DNA of 27,381 nt from Cyanothece sp. UBA12306 (GTDB taxonomy: Bacteria > Cyanobacteriota > Cyanobacteriia > Cyanobacteriales > Microcystaceae). The stretch spans positions 28,207 through 55,587 of the forward strand of contig DLXW01000077.1 in assembly GCA_003448685.1 (NCBI GenBank), read 5' to 3'. Below, piece by piece: positions 17,390 to 23,632 of this stretch. Every line of letters begins with the position of its first letter. The first letter of the stretch is position 1. Below the pieces are notes generated by a model. That model was given only the letters and a program-made list of their open reading frames with translations. It was not told where the DNA came from and did not search any database. The translations under genes were made by a program, and so were the position numbers.

Positions 17390-17598
17390 TTGGAGAATAT
17401 TTTTAGTTCTACTTGTCCCTCTATTTTATCCATTTCATTCATAATGCGTAATTTTTCATTACTATTACAAGTAAATTTTAAGGCCTCCAGTAATTGTTTT
17501 AATTTAACTTTTAGAGGTTCATTGTGAAACTTTAAGCGAGATTTTTCTTGTTCAAGTTTAATTTCTAACTCTTTTATTTGCTGATGGTTGATCTTCAT
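17371..17598 (-). CDS. Small coiled-coil protein, unknown function
   Basis: The product has 75 residues, most of them (about 5-65) in a charged, heptad-like helical pattern rich in Glu and Lys (IKELEIKLEQEKSRLKF). There is no signal peptide or membrane segment. The start ATG at 17598 has a good ribosome binding site (AGGAGAG) directly upstream, which is the main reason to believe it is a gene. Its last 19 bases overlap the 3' end of the convergent membrane-protein gene. It diverges from thrS. I know no family for it. Confidence 0.55.
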   Translation of the reverse strand: MKINHQQIKELEIKLEQEKSRLKFHNEPLKVKLKQLLEALKFTCNSNEKLRIMNEMDKIEGQVELKIFSNYCISF

Positions 17599-17771
17599 AG
17601 CTCTCCTGAAGTAATAAGATTATAGTTAGAACATTCCCTAAAATTATGGCTAAATTATCAAGGTGTCGGCAAAATCTAGCAACTTGATCACTGTTTACTT
17701 TGGTTGAGACAGTCTTCAATCAACGATTCACAATACACTAGATAAGGAATCATAAACAAAGAATTAAGTGA

Positions 17772-19580
17772 ATGGTTAATACCCCAGAAGCAACCCCCAT
17801 TAAACTACCTCGAACCAGCGAATCTGATCAACTCAAACGTATTCGTCATACTACTTCCCATATTATGGCTATGGCGGTGCAGAAACTCTTCCCCAAAGCG
17901 CAAGTCACTATTGGACCTTGGACGGAAACGGGTTTTTACTATGACTTTGATGTTCCCGAACCCTTCACGGAACAGGATCTCAAGAAGATCAAAAAAGAGA
18001 TGATCAAGATCATTAACCGTAAACTCCCTGTCATCCGCGAACAAGTCACCCCAGATGAGGCCAAACAGCGCATTACAGACCTCCAAGAACCGTATAAACT
18101 TGAAATACTCGAAGGACTCGAACCCCCCATTACTTTGTATTATTTAGGGGATCAATGGTGGGATCTTTGCGCAGGTCCCCACGTGGAAACCACCGGAGAC
18201 ATTAACCCCAAAGCATTTGACCTAGAAACCGTGGCCGGGGCCTATTGGAGGGGAGACGAAACCAAAGCGCAACTACAACGCATCTATGGAACTGCTTGGG
18301 AAACCCCCGAACAATTAGCCGAATACAAGCGACGCAAGGAAGAAGCATTAAAACGGGATCACCGTAAATTAGGCAAAGAATTAGGGTTATTTATCTTTTC
18401 TGACCCTGTGGGGCCAGGTTTACCCCTGTGGACTCCCAAAGGAACTATTATCCGGTCCACTCTAGAAGATTTCCTCAAACAAGAACAACTCAAACGGGGT
18501 TATCTTCCCGTGGTGACTCCCCATATTGGTAGAATTGATCTATTTAAAATTTCAGGACATTGGCAAAATTATAAAGAAGATATGTTCCCCATGATGGCCG
18601 AAAATGCTGAGGAAGCAGCACAAGAAATGGGGTTTGTTCTCAAACCAATGAACTGTCCGTTTCATATCCAAATTTATCAAAGTGAGTTACGTTCCTATCG
18701 AGAATTACCCATCCGGTTAGCAGAATTTGGCACAGTTTATCGTTATGAACAATCAGGGGAATTAGGAGGGTTAACTCGTGTTCGAGGGTTTACTGTTGAT
18801 GACTCCCATTTGTTTGTGACACCGGATCAATTGGATGCAGAATTTCTCAATGTGGTTGATTTAATTCTGACGGTTTTTAGGAGTTTGCAACTGAAGAATT
18901 TTAAAGCAAGATTGAGTTTTAGAGATCCCGACTCGGATAAATATATCGGGTCTGATGACGCTTGGGAAAAGTCCCAAAATGCGATCCGTCGCGCTGTACA
19001 AACCTTAGAAATGGACTATTTTGAAGCACCAGGAGAAGCAGCATTTTATGGTCCGAAATTAGACTTTATTTTCCAAGATGTTTTGGAACGGGAATGGCAA
19101 TTAGGAACTGTCCAAGTTGACTATAATTTACCCCAAAGGTTTGAATTAGAATATGTGGCCGAAGATGGAACCCGTCAGCGTCCTGTGATGATTCACCGCG
19201 CACCTTTTGGGTCATTAGAAAGGTTAATTGGTATTCTTATTGAAGAGTATGCTGGTGATTTTCCTTTGTGGTTAGCCCCGATTCAAGCGCGTATTTTACC
19301 TGTTAGTGATGTACAGTTAGATTATGCCAAAGAAGTGGCGAGTAAAATGCAGCAATTAGGCATTCGTGCAGAAGCAGATAGTTCAGGAGAAAGACTCGGT
19401 AAAATGATTCGTAATGGGGAGAAACAAAAGATCCCTGTAATGGCAGTTGTCGGGGCAAAAGAAGTGGAGTCTAATAGTTTGAGTATTCGGACTCGCGCAT
19501 CAGGGGAATTGGGAACTATTGCTACTGATGAGGTGATAGAAAAGTTAAGCCAAGCTATCACCAATCATACTAATTTCTAA
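17772..19580 (+). CDS. thrS: Threonine--tRNA ligase, TGS-less form
   Basis: The protein has 602 residues and charges tRNA-Thr in the cytosol. The editing domain has the zinc-type pocket H26-x3-H30 with C133 and H137 (CAGPH). The class II catalytic core has zinc ligands C295 (MNCPF), H346 (DSHLF) and H475 (MIHRAPFGS), motif 2 with R324 (TVYRYE) and motif 3 with R484 (SLERLIG). The C-terminal anticodon-binding domain runs from about 503. All key residues are intact. The N-terminal TGS domain of E. coli ThrRS is absent; the protein goes into the editing domain within 25 residues, as I associate with cyanobacterial ThrRS. The ATG at 17772 has no close Shine-Dalgarno sequence; AAGGA lies about 26 bases away. 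A hairpin follows the stop. Confidence 0.97.
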   Translation: MVNTPEATPIKLPRTSESDQLKRIRHTTSHIMAMAVQKLFPKAQVTIGPWTETGFYYDFDVPEPFTEQDLKKIKKEMIKIINRKLPVIREQVTPDEAKQRITDLQEPYKLEILEGLEPPITLYYLGDQWWDLCAGPHVETTGDINPKAFDLETVAGAYWRGDETKAQLQRIYGTAWETPEQLAEYKRRKEEALKRDHRKLGKELGLFIFSDPVGPGLPLWTPKGTIIRSTLEDFLKQEQLKRGYLPVVTPHIGRIDLFKISGHWQNYKEDMFPMMAENAEEAAQEMGFVLKPMNCPFHIQIYQSELRSYRELPIRLAEFGTVYRYEQSGELGGLTRVRGFTVDDSHLFVTPDQLDAEFLNVVDLILTVFRSLQLKNFKARLSFRDPDSDKYIGSDDAWEKSQNAIRRAVQTLEMDYFEAPGEAAFYGPKLDFIFQDVLEREWQLGTVQVDYNLPQRFELEYVAEDGTRQRPVMIHRAPFGSLERLIGILIEEYAGDFPLWLAPIQARILPVSDVQLDYAKEVASKMQQLGIRAEADSSGERLGKMIRNGEKQKIPVMAVVGAKEVESNSLSIRTRASGELGTIATDEVIEKLSQAITNHTNF

Positions 19581-19586
19581 GGTTAT

Positions 19587-19605
19587 GGGTGGGCAATGCT
19601 CACCC
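19587..19605 (+). terminator. Hairpin after thrS
   Basis: A 7-bp stem with one G-T pair (GGGTGGG with CTCACCC) closes a 5-base loop, seven bases past the thrS stop codon. It is followed by TACTTTGTTC, a weak T-tract. The GGGTGGGCAATGC-type palindrome resembles widespread cyanobacterial intergenic hairpins, so it may be a repeat used as a terminator. Confidence 0.45.
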
Positions 19606-20032
19606 TACTTTGTTCAATAATTAGATTAATCCAAAACTTTTAAAAATAAACTTGGGGTTAAAATTTGTGTGCCATGATAAAACTTTAAAGAAAAATATTT
19701 TAGATATTTTAAATGAAGAATTTTGGATAATTTCAGATCAAGAATTTTGGATAGAATTTGCAATTGTCAAGACAAATATTGTTATGACTATGTTTTTAGG
19801 ATTTTTGTGTTTAAGGCAAATGTCTAGCTTTTATTCTTTAAACGAAATGAATAAGTATCACCAAGATTTTGAACCTTTTTTCATGGATATATAAAAAACA
19901 TTTCTCCTTGGAAGTAAAAATCCACTAGCTTGAGTTAAGCTATGCTAATACCGATCAAATTATTAATCTTGATGCGTTACGGCATTATAACAACTTTAAT
20001 AGATGATTTAACTATTAAGTCTTGCCACCTTA

Positions 20033-20123
20033 ATATAGCAAGTCTAAATGAAATGTGAACACATTCTGTTCCCTGTTCCCTTTCTTCACGAGTATCTTTA
20101 CATCTCAAATGGACTTGCTATAT
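20033..20123. repeat. Foldback element with 12-bp terminal inverted repeats (MITE-like)
   Basis: ATATAGCAAGTC (20033-20044) is inverted perfectly as GACTTGCTATAT (20112-20123). Pairing continues imperfectly inside the arms. The centre holds two tandem TGTTCCC heptamers (20067-20080). It is 91 bases long and non-coding, and lies directly upstream of the two-gene cassette at 20204-20871. Confidence 0.75.
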
Positions 20124-20134
20124 ATTGCCATCAG

Positions 20135-20154
20135 AATAACACTAATGTGTTATT
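20135..20154. promoter_or_regulatory. Perfect dyad, candidate operator of the small two-gene operon
   Basis: AATAACAC (20135-20142) and GTGTTATT (20147-20154) are exact inverses with 4 bases between. The dyad sits 49 bases before the proposed ATT start at 20204, within the likely promoter. There is no T-run after it, so it is less likely to be a terminator. An operator role is inference from position and symmetry. Confidence 0.45.
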
Positions 20155-20203
20155 ATTAAATAGTGATACTGCATCAACATGATTTTGTGAGGAGTGAGCG
20201 ACG

Positions 20204-20506
20204 ATTAATCCTAAACGTAGTGACCATTCAGAAGAAAGACGAGAACAAGGAAGACCTGTTAGTGCAGCTTTTAATGATGCAATTAAAGCTAAGCAAAGTG
20301 ATGTGTTTATTCAAGAAGATGGCAGATATGTCATTCAAGGAAAACAAGGAAGAGAACATATTTTTGAAAGCAATGGAGAATTACTAACATTAATAACAAC
20401 AGTTAATCGTTCTCAGAAAGCACATATTTTTAAACTTCGACGCAATGAAAGAAAACCTATCACTGATGATGAATTTTTGATTTTTAAGGAGTTATTTAAA
20501 CTATGA
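20204..20506 (+). CDS. Small basic protein of a two-gene cassette, probable ATT start
   Basis: I do not recognise the family. From the ATT at 20204 the product has 100 residues: a polar, charged N-terminus (NPKRSDHSEERREQGRP), a compact middle with beta-strand character (VFIQEDGRYVIQGKQGREHIF) and a helical end (TDDEFLIFKEL). The frame is closed by a stop at 20195, and the first ATG, GTG or TTG in frame is the GTG at 20303, which would remove 33 residues of evidently coding sequence. A strong GAGGAG (20189-20194) lies nine bases before the ATT, so an AUU start is the best reading; ACG at 20201 is an alternative. The stop codon overlaps the next start as ATGA, suggesting translational coupling. 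Size, order and overlap resemble toxin-antitoxin pairs, but this is unproven. Confidence 0.7.
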   Translation: MNPKRSDHSEERREQGRPVSAAFNDAIKAKQSDVFIQEDGRYVIQGKQGREHIFESNGELLTLITTVNRSQKAHIFKLRRNERKPITDDEFLIFKELFKL

Positions 20507-20871
20507 CTTTAGATCTAGAAAAAACAGTAAATCTTCTAGAAGATCTTGAAATAGAAGATCAACTATCTTATTTAACAGCAGACTTAGTAGAATATAAAAG
20601 TAATCAAAAATTCTTAGATAGACTATTTGCCCATGAATCGGGAAAATGGACAGATATTTATAATTTATGCCATGATCTAAATTCAATCTCAGATAACCTA
20701 AAAGATCTTGAAAAAGCTTGTCAAGGAATACTACAAGTAACTTGGTTAGATTACCCCAGTAATTTAGGAGAAGGATATTGTCTGATTATCTTTTATTTAG
20801 AGTCTTTGCATTGGAGTAATATGGCACTTCATTGTAAAACCAAATTAAGCGAGGTTCAACCAAAACTATGA
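20503..20871 (+). CDS. Small acidic protein, second gene of the cassette
   Basis: The product has 122 residues, no signal peptide and no membrane segment. The N-terminal part is acidic and leucine-rich (LEKTVNLLEDLEIEDQLSYLTADLVEY), suggesting helices that could form an interaction surface; the centre and end mix helix and strand with two tryptophans (TWLDYPSNLGEGYCLIIFYLESLHW). I recognise no family or catalytic motif. The ATG at 20503 overlaps the stop of the previous gene by four bases (ATGA), so the two are almost certainly translated from one message. A basic first protein paired with an acidic second one suggests that they bind each other. What the pair does is unknown. Confidence 0.75.
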   Translation: MTLDLEKTVNLLEDLEIEDQLSYLTADLVEYKSNQKFLDRLFAHESGKWTDIYNLCHDLNSISDNLKDLEKACQGILQVTWLDYPSNLGEGYCLIIFYLESLHWSNMALHCKTKLSEVQPKL

Positions 20872-21242
20872 TTATGATTAATTTATATTATCTAATGTGG
20901 ATTAATTGATAATTTATTTTGATTAAATATTCTGCTTAATATAACTTTATGAAAATTGTCTTTTGCTCAATTTTGCGGAAATTTGCCTTAAAATCAAAGT
21001 GTAAAGTATTGTAAATTTTCAGAATCTGCTATAGTAATGGTATAGTCGCTCTTGCTATATCTAAAAAAGATAGATAAACCTTGAAAACCTTGATAATAAA
21101 TGGTTTTAACTATCTCATTGATCTAAAAACTCTCTCTGTCGCAATTTTGAGATTTTTTAGTACATTTTTACTTAGACAAATATTTGTAAATTTATCTTGA
21201 CATTTTCAAAAAATAGTGCCAAAAAGATTTAAGCAAAACAGG
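20872..21242. other. AT-rich gene-free interval
   Basis: This stretch lies between the two-gene cassette and the ycf37 end. No open frame of useful length, tRNA, known riboswitch or clear terminator for the cassette was found. Similar short runs containing CTATA/GTATAG recur near 21028-21060, which may be chance in such AT-rich sequence. A small RNA cannot be excluded. Confidence 0.45.
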
Positions 21243-21274
21243 GTGCGTTAATCAAATGTAACGCACAATTTTTT
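21243..21274. terminator. Hairpin terminator near the end of ycf37, possibly bidirectional
   Basis: A perfect 8-bp stem, GTGCGTTA (21243-21250) with TAACGCAC (21259-21266), closes an 8-base loop. On the plus strand it is followed by AATTTTTT; on the minus strand, where ycf37 ends 14 bases earlier, it is followed by CCTGTTTT. It could end transcripts from both sides. The GTGCGTTA/TAACGCAC palindrome is a common cyanobacterial intergenic motif. Confidence 0.65.
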
Positions 21275-21279
21275 AGCCA

Positions 21280-21810
21280 TTATTTGGACTCAACTAAACG
21301 CTTTCTTAAAGCTTCAGAACGAGTTTTTGCTATCTTATTGTTGGGGTCGTATTTCAAGGTTTCTTCGTAAGCTTCTACAGCTTGATTAATTAGTTGTTTT
21401 TTCTCATAAGCATTACCGAGATTATTGAGAGCGATCGCATATTCTGGATAAAGTTTGGTAGCTTCTTTATAATTACGAATTGCCAGATCTAACTGTTCTT
21501 GGGAGAAATAAGCATAACCGAGAGCATTATAAATTAAAGCTAGATTTTCTGGTTCAACTTTTTTACTAACTTTCAGGGCTTTTTCCAACAATTTTATGGA
21601 CTGAACAAATAACTTCTTGTCTAGATAAAGACTCCCTAATTCATAATATTCTTGAGGAGTTCCTTTTTCTTTCTGTAGCTTTTCCTGAAGACGAGAAAAC
21701 CGAGTTTCTACCCGTCGAGTTCTAATAATCTGAAACAGAATAAAAATTGTTAATCCTATGAGAAAAACAACGATGCCAGACAAATAAACTACCGGAAGAA
21801 TTTCCTTCAT
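21280..21810 (-). CDS. ycf37: TPR protein Ycf37, photosystem I assembly factor
   Basis: The protein has 176 residues. A single N-terminal membrane helix (about 6-28) is followed by a basic RTRRVETRFSRLQEKLQKEKGT segment and about three tetratricopeptide repeats (from YYELGSLYLDKK to DPNNKIAKTRSE), with the TPR signature residues in ALIYNALGYAYFSQEQ and IALNNLGNAYEKK. Length, order and the ENLALIYNALGYAYF block fit Ycf37 of Synechocystis and the plant homologue Pyg7, which act at the thylakoid membrane in assembly or stability of photosystem I. A generic membrane-anchored TPR protein is the alternative. It follows the solute-binding protein gene by 40 bases on the same strand, with a heptamer repeat in the gap, so it may be read with that operon or on its own. 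Confidence 0.85.
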   Translation of the reverse strand: MKEILPVVYLSGIVVFLIGLTIFILFQIIRTRRVETRFSRLQEKLQKEKGTPQEYYELGSLYLDKKLFVQSIKLLEKALKVSKKVEPENLALIYNALGYAYFSQEQLDLAIRNYKEATKLYPEYAIALNNLGNAYEKKQLINQAVEAYEETLKYDPNNKIAKTRSEALRKRLVESK

Positions 21811-21831
21811 AACAGTAATAAACCTCTCAAA

Positions 21832-21852
21832 ACTGATAACTGATAACTGATT
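21832..21852. repeat. Three tandem heptamers (ACTGATA type)
   Basis: ACTGATA occurs twice and ACTGATT once in direct succession. The repeat fills the gap between ycf37 and the solute-binding protein gene and touches the stop codon of the latter. Confidence 0.8.
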
Positions 21853-22618
21853 AAGGGAGTCCCCAAAAAGTTGCCCTTTCCTTTAGCCAACCCGACTTTT
21901 GCCAACGGATGATCGCCCGATTTACACGATCGCGTAAACTAGCATACTGTATTCCTTTGGGCATCACCACCCCCAGGGCTTCCCCTGAAAGACGAATAGG
22001 CAATTGACGATAGGAGGGATAGTCTTGCACCCATCCCGCTAAAACACTATTATCCCCTGCAAAAGCATCAACTGTATTATTTTCCAGTAATCTTAAGGCT
22101 TCTTGGTAAGACTGAACCCCAATTAACTCTGCTTGGGGAAAGTCAGCGCGAATCTGGGCAATGGTACTAGAAGACTTGAGAACTGCAATTTTTCCTTGGG
22201 ATAATCCCTGTAAACCTCCGAGATAGGACTGTTTAATTACTAATCCTGTGCCATCGAGATAATAATAGGGGCTAAAATCGACTAAGCGATTACGAGAAGC
22301 TGTGATCGTAACCCTGGCAATAGCGAGATCAACTTCTCCATCAATGACCATTTGTAGGCGTTGTCGGTTGCTAACAGGTTGCAAAATAACTGCTTGGGAA
22401 TCTCCTAGTAATTCTTCGGCTAAACGACGCGCTAAATCAATTTCTAGCCCTTGTAATTCCCCTTTTTGGTCAGAAAAACCTAGAGGTTTTACATCATCCT
22501 TAACGGCGACAATTAGTTGACCTCGTTTAAGAATCTCTTCTAAATCCGCAGACCAAGCCGAACTAACCCCCATACTTATTAACAAGCTAATGAACAAACC
22601 CAAAAAACTTTTTCTCAT
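21851..22618 (-). CDS. Periplasmic solute-binding protein, family 3
   Basis: The protein has 255 residues. The signal peptide (about 1-24, ending SSAWSA) has no lipobox cysteine, so the protein should be free in the periplasm. The mature part is a family 3 binding protein, as used for polar amino acids: LKRGQLIVAVKDDVKPLGF, LQGLEIDLARRLAEELLG, DLAIARVTITASRNRLVDFSPYY (the ligand-binding arginine region), and a C-terminal VNRAIIRWQKSGWLKE. No ABC permease or ATPase gene lies nearby. Instead, a diguanylate cyclase gene ends 10 bases upstream and a hybrid kinase lies beyond it. It may therefore present a ligand to the kinase rather than serve transport; that is inference. An orphan amino-acid transporter subunit is the alternative. 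Confidence 0.9.
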   Translation of the reverse strand: MRKSFLGLFISLLISMGVSSAWSADLEEILKRGQLIVAVKDDVKPLGFSDQKGELQGLEIDLARRLAEELLGDSQAVILQPVSNRQRLQMVIDGEVDLAIARVTITASRNRLVDFSPYYYLDGTGLVIKQSYLGGLQGLSQGKIAVLKSSSTIAQIRADFPQAELIGVQSYQEALRLLENNTVDAFAGDNSVLAGWVQDYPSYRQLPIRLSGEALGVVMPKGIQYASLRDRVNRAIIRWQKSGWLKERATFWGLP

Positions 22619-22628
22619 AATTCATAAT

Positions 22629-23552
22629 TCAAAGTGCTACTATTCGATTACGTCCGCCAGTTTTCGCTTGATAGAGAGAACGGTCAGCCCTTTGAATCAT
22701 CTGACCAATGGTTTTATCTTCTGAAGTATAACTAACAATTCCAATACTAACAGTTAAGGTAACGGTATCTTCTTCAAGGATAAGGGATTGGGAGGCAATC
22801 AAAGCGCGGATGCGTTCAGCTACTTCTAATGCCCCTTTCATCGGAGTTTCTGGTAAAATTACCACAAATTCTTCTCCTCCAAATCGTCCTAAAAGATCGA
22901 TTTTACGAATACAAGATTCAATACTAAAGACGATGTTCTTAATAGCTTTATCACCATTATCATGGCCGTAAGTATCATTAATTCTTTTAAAGTGATCAAT
23001 GTCAATCATCAATAAAGAAAGGTTATTATGATAGCGTAGTATACGCTGAAATTCTTTTTGAGCGAAGTCTAGTAAATAGCGTCGATTAGCAATACCAGTT
23101 AAGGGATCAGTATTGGCTAATTTTTGCATTTTTTTATAGGCTAGTTTTAGTTCATTTTGAGTTTTTTTTAATTCTAAATGGGTTTTAACCCTAGCTAAAA
23201 GTTCCGAAGTCTTAAAAGGTTTAGTTACATAGTCTACTGCCCCTTCTTCAAAAGCTTGTAAAAGATGATCTTTCTCGTTACTAGCTGTCAGGAAAAGAAT
23301 AGGAATATCAGCTGTTTCTTCCTCAGATTTTATGATTCTACAAACTTCTATTCCATTTATTTCTGGCATCATTAGATCTAACAAAATTAAATCTGGCTTA
23401 ACAATTTTAACCCTTTCTAAGGCTTGTTTTCCTCCAATAGCAAAGGTAGTTGCATAACCCAAACTGTCGAGGATCTCAATTAATAACTGGATATTTTTAC
23501 TGATATCATCAACGATTAAAATCAAAAATTCTTCTGGCTTAAAAGGTGGCAT
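22629..23552 (-). CDS. Response regulator with GGDEF output (diguanylate cyclase)
   Basis: The protein has 307 residues. The receiver domain (about 9-125) has D15-D16, phosphoacceptor D59 (LILLDLMMP) and K111. A short helical linker (about 126-145) leads to a GGDEF domain (146-307) with the intact active motif GGEEF (225-229) and an inhibitory-site RxxD (R216-D219) exactly five residues before it. It should make cyclic di-GMP from two GTP when phosphorylated, with product feedback. Its start is 80 bases after the end of the hybrid kinase gene and its end 10 bases before the solute-binding gene, so one operon is likely and the kinase is the natural phosphodonor. PleD-like in layout but with one receiver only. 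Confidence 0.96.
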   Translation of the reverse strand: MPPFKPEEFLILIVDDISKNIQLLIEILDSLGYATTFAIGGKQALERVKIVKPDLILLDLMMPEINGIEVCRIIKSEEETADIPILFLTASNEKDHLLQAFEEGAVDYVTKPFKTSELLARVKTHLELKKTQNELKLAYKKMQKLANTDPLTGIANRRYLLDFAQKEFQRILRYHNNLSLLMIDIDHFKRINDTYGHDNGDKAIKNIVFSIESCIRKIDLLGRFGGEEFVVILPETPMKGALEVAERIRALIASQSLILEEDTVTLTVSIGIVSYTSEDKTIGQMIQRADRSLYQAKTGGRNRIVAL

Positions 23553-23632
23553 GATCGTGGTATTGGTTAGGTATTGAAGAAGGATTCAGAATAGGGAAGT
23601 CTCGGAGTCAGGAGGGTTCAATGATTCTTTTT

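Larger units (their letters stand above)
19581..20203. other. Gene-poor interval after thrS
   Basis: The interval contains the thrS hairpin, a foldback repeat (20033-20123), a dyad (20135-20154) and the ribosome binding site of the next gene. An 80-codon open frame from a TTG at 19652 to 19894 encodes a phenylalanine-rich sequence with an internal 14-bp direct repeat (19716-19729 and 19740-19753). It has no ribosome binding site and no family I recognise; it may be decayed coding sequence or chance. Confidence 0.5.

Noticed and set aside
17599..17771. Leader regulation of thrS (T-box type)
   Set aside because: No specifier stem or T-box sequence can be seen, and T-boxes are not expected in cyanobacteria.
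19652..19894. 80-codon open frame after thrS as a real gene
   Set aside because: TTG start, no ribosome binding site, odd composition and an internal repeat; kept only as a note in the interval entry.
20033..20123. CRISPR repeat unit
   Set aside because: There is only one inverted pair and no array of direct repeats with spacers anywhere in the window.
20163..20387. 74-codon frame starting GTG/ATA-type upstream of the cassette
   Set aside because: It is a shadow of the 20204-20506 frame, whose product has a more natural composition and couples to the next gene.
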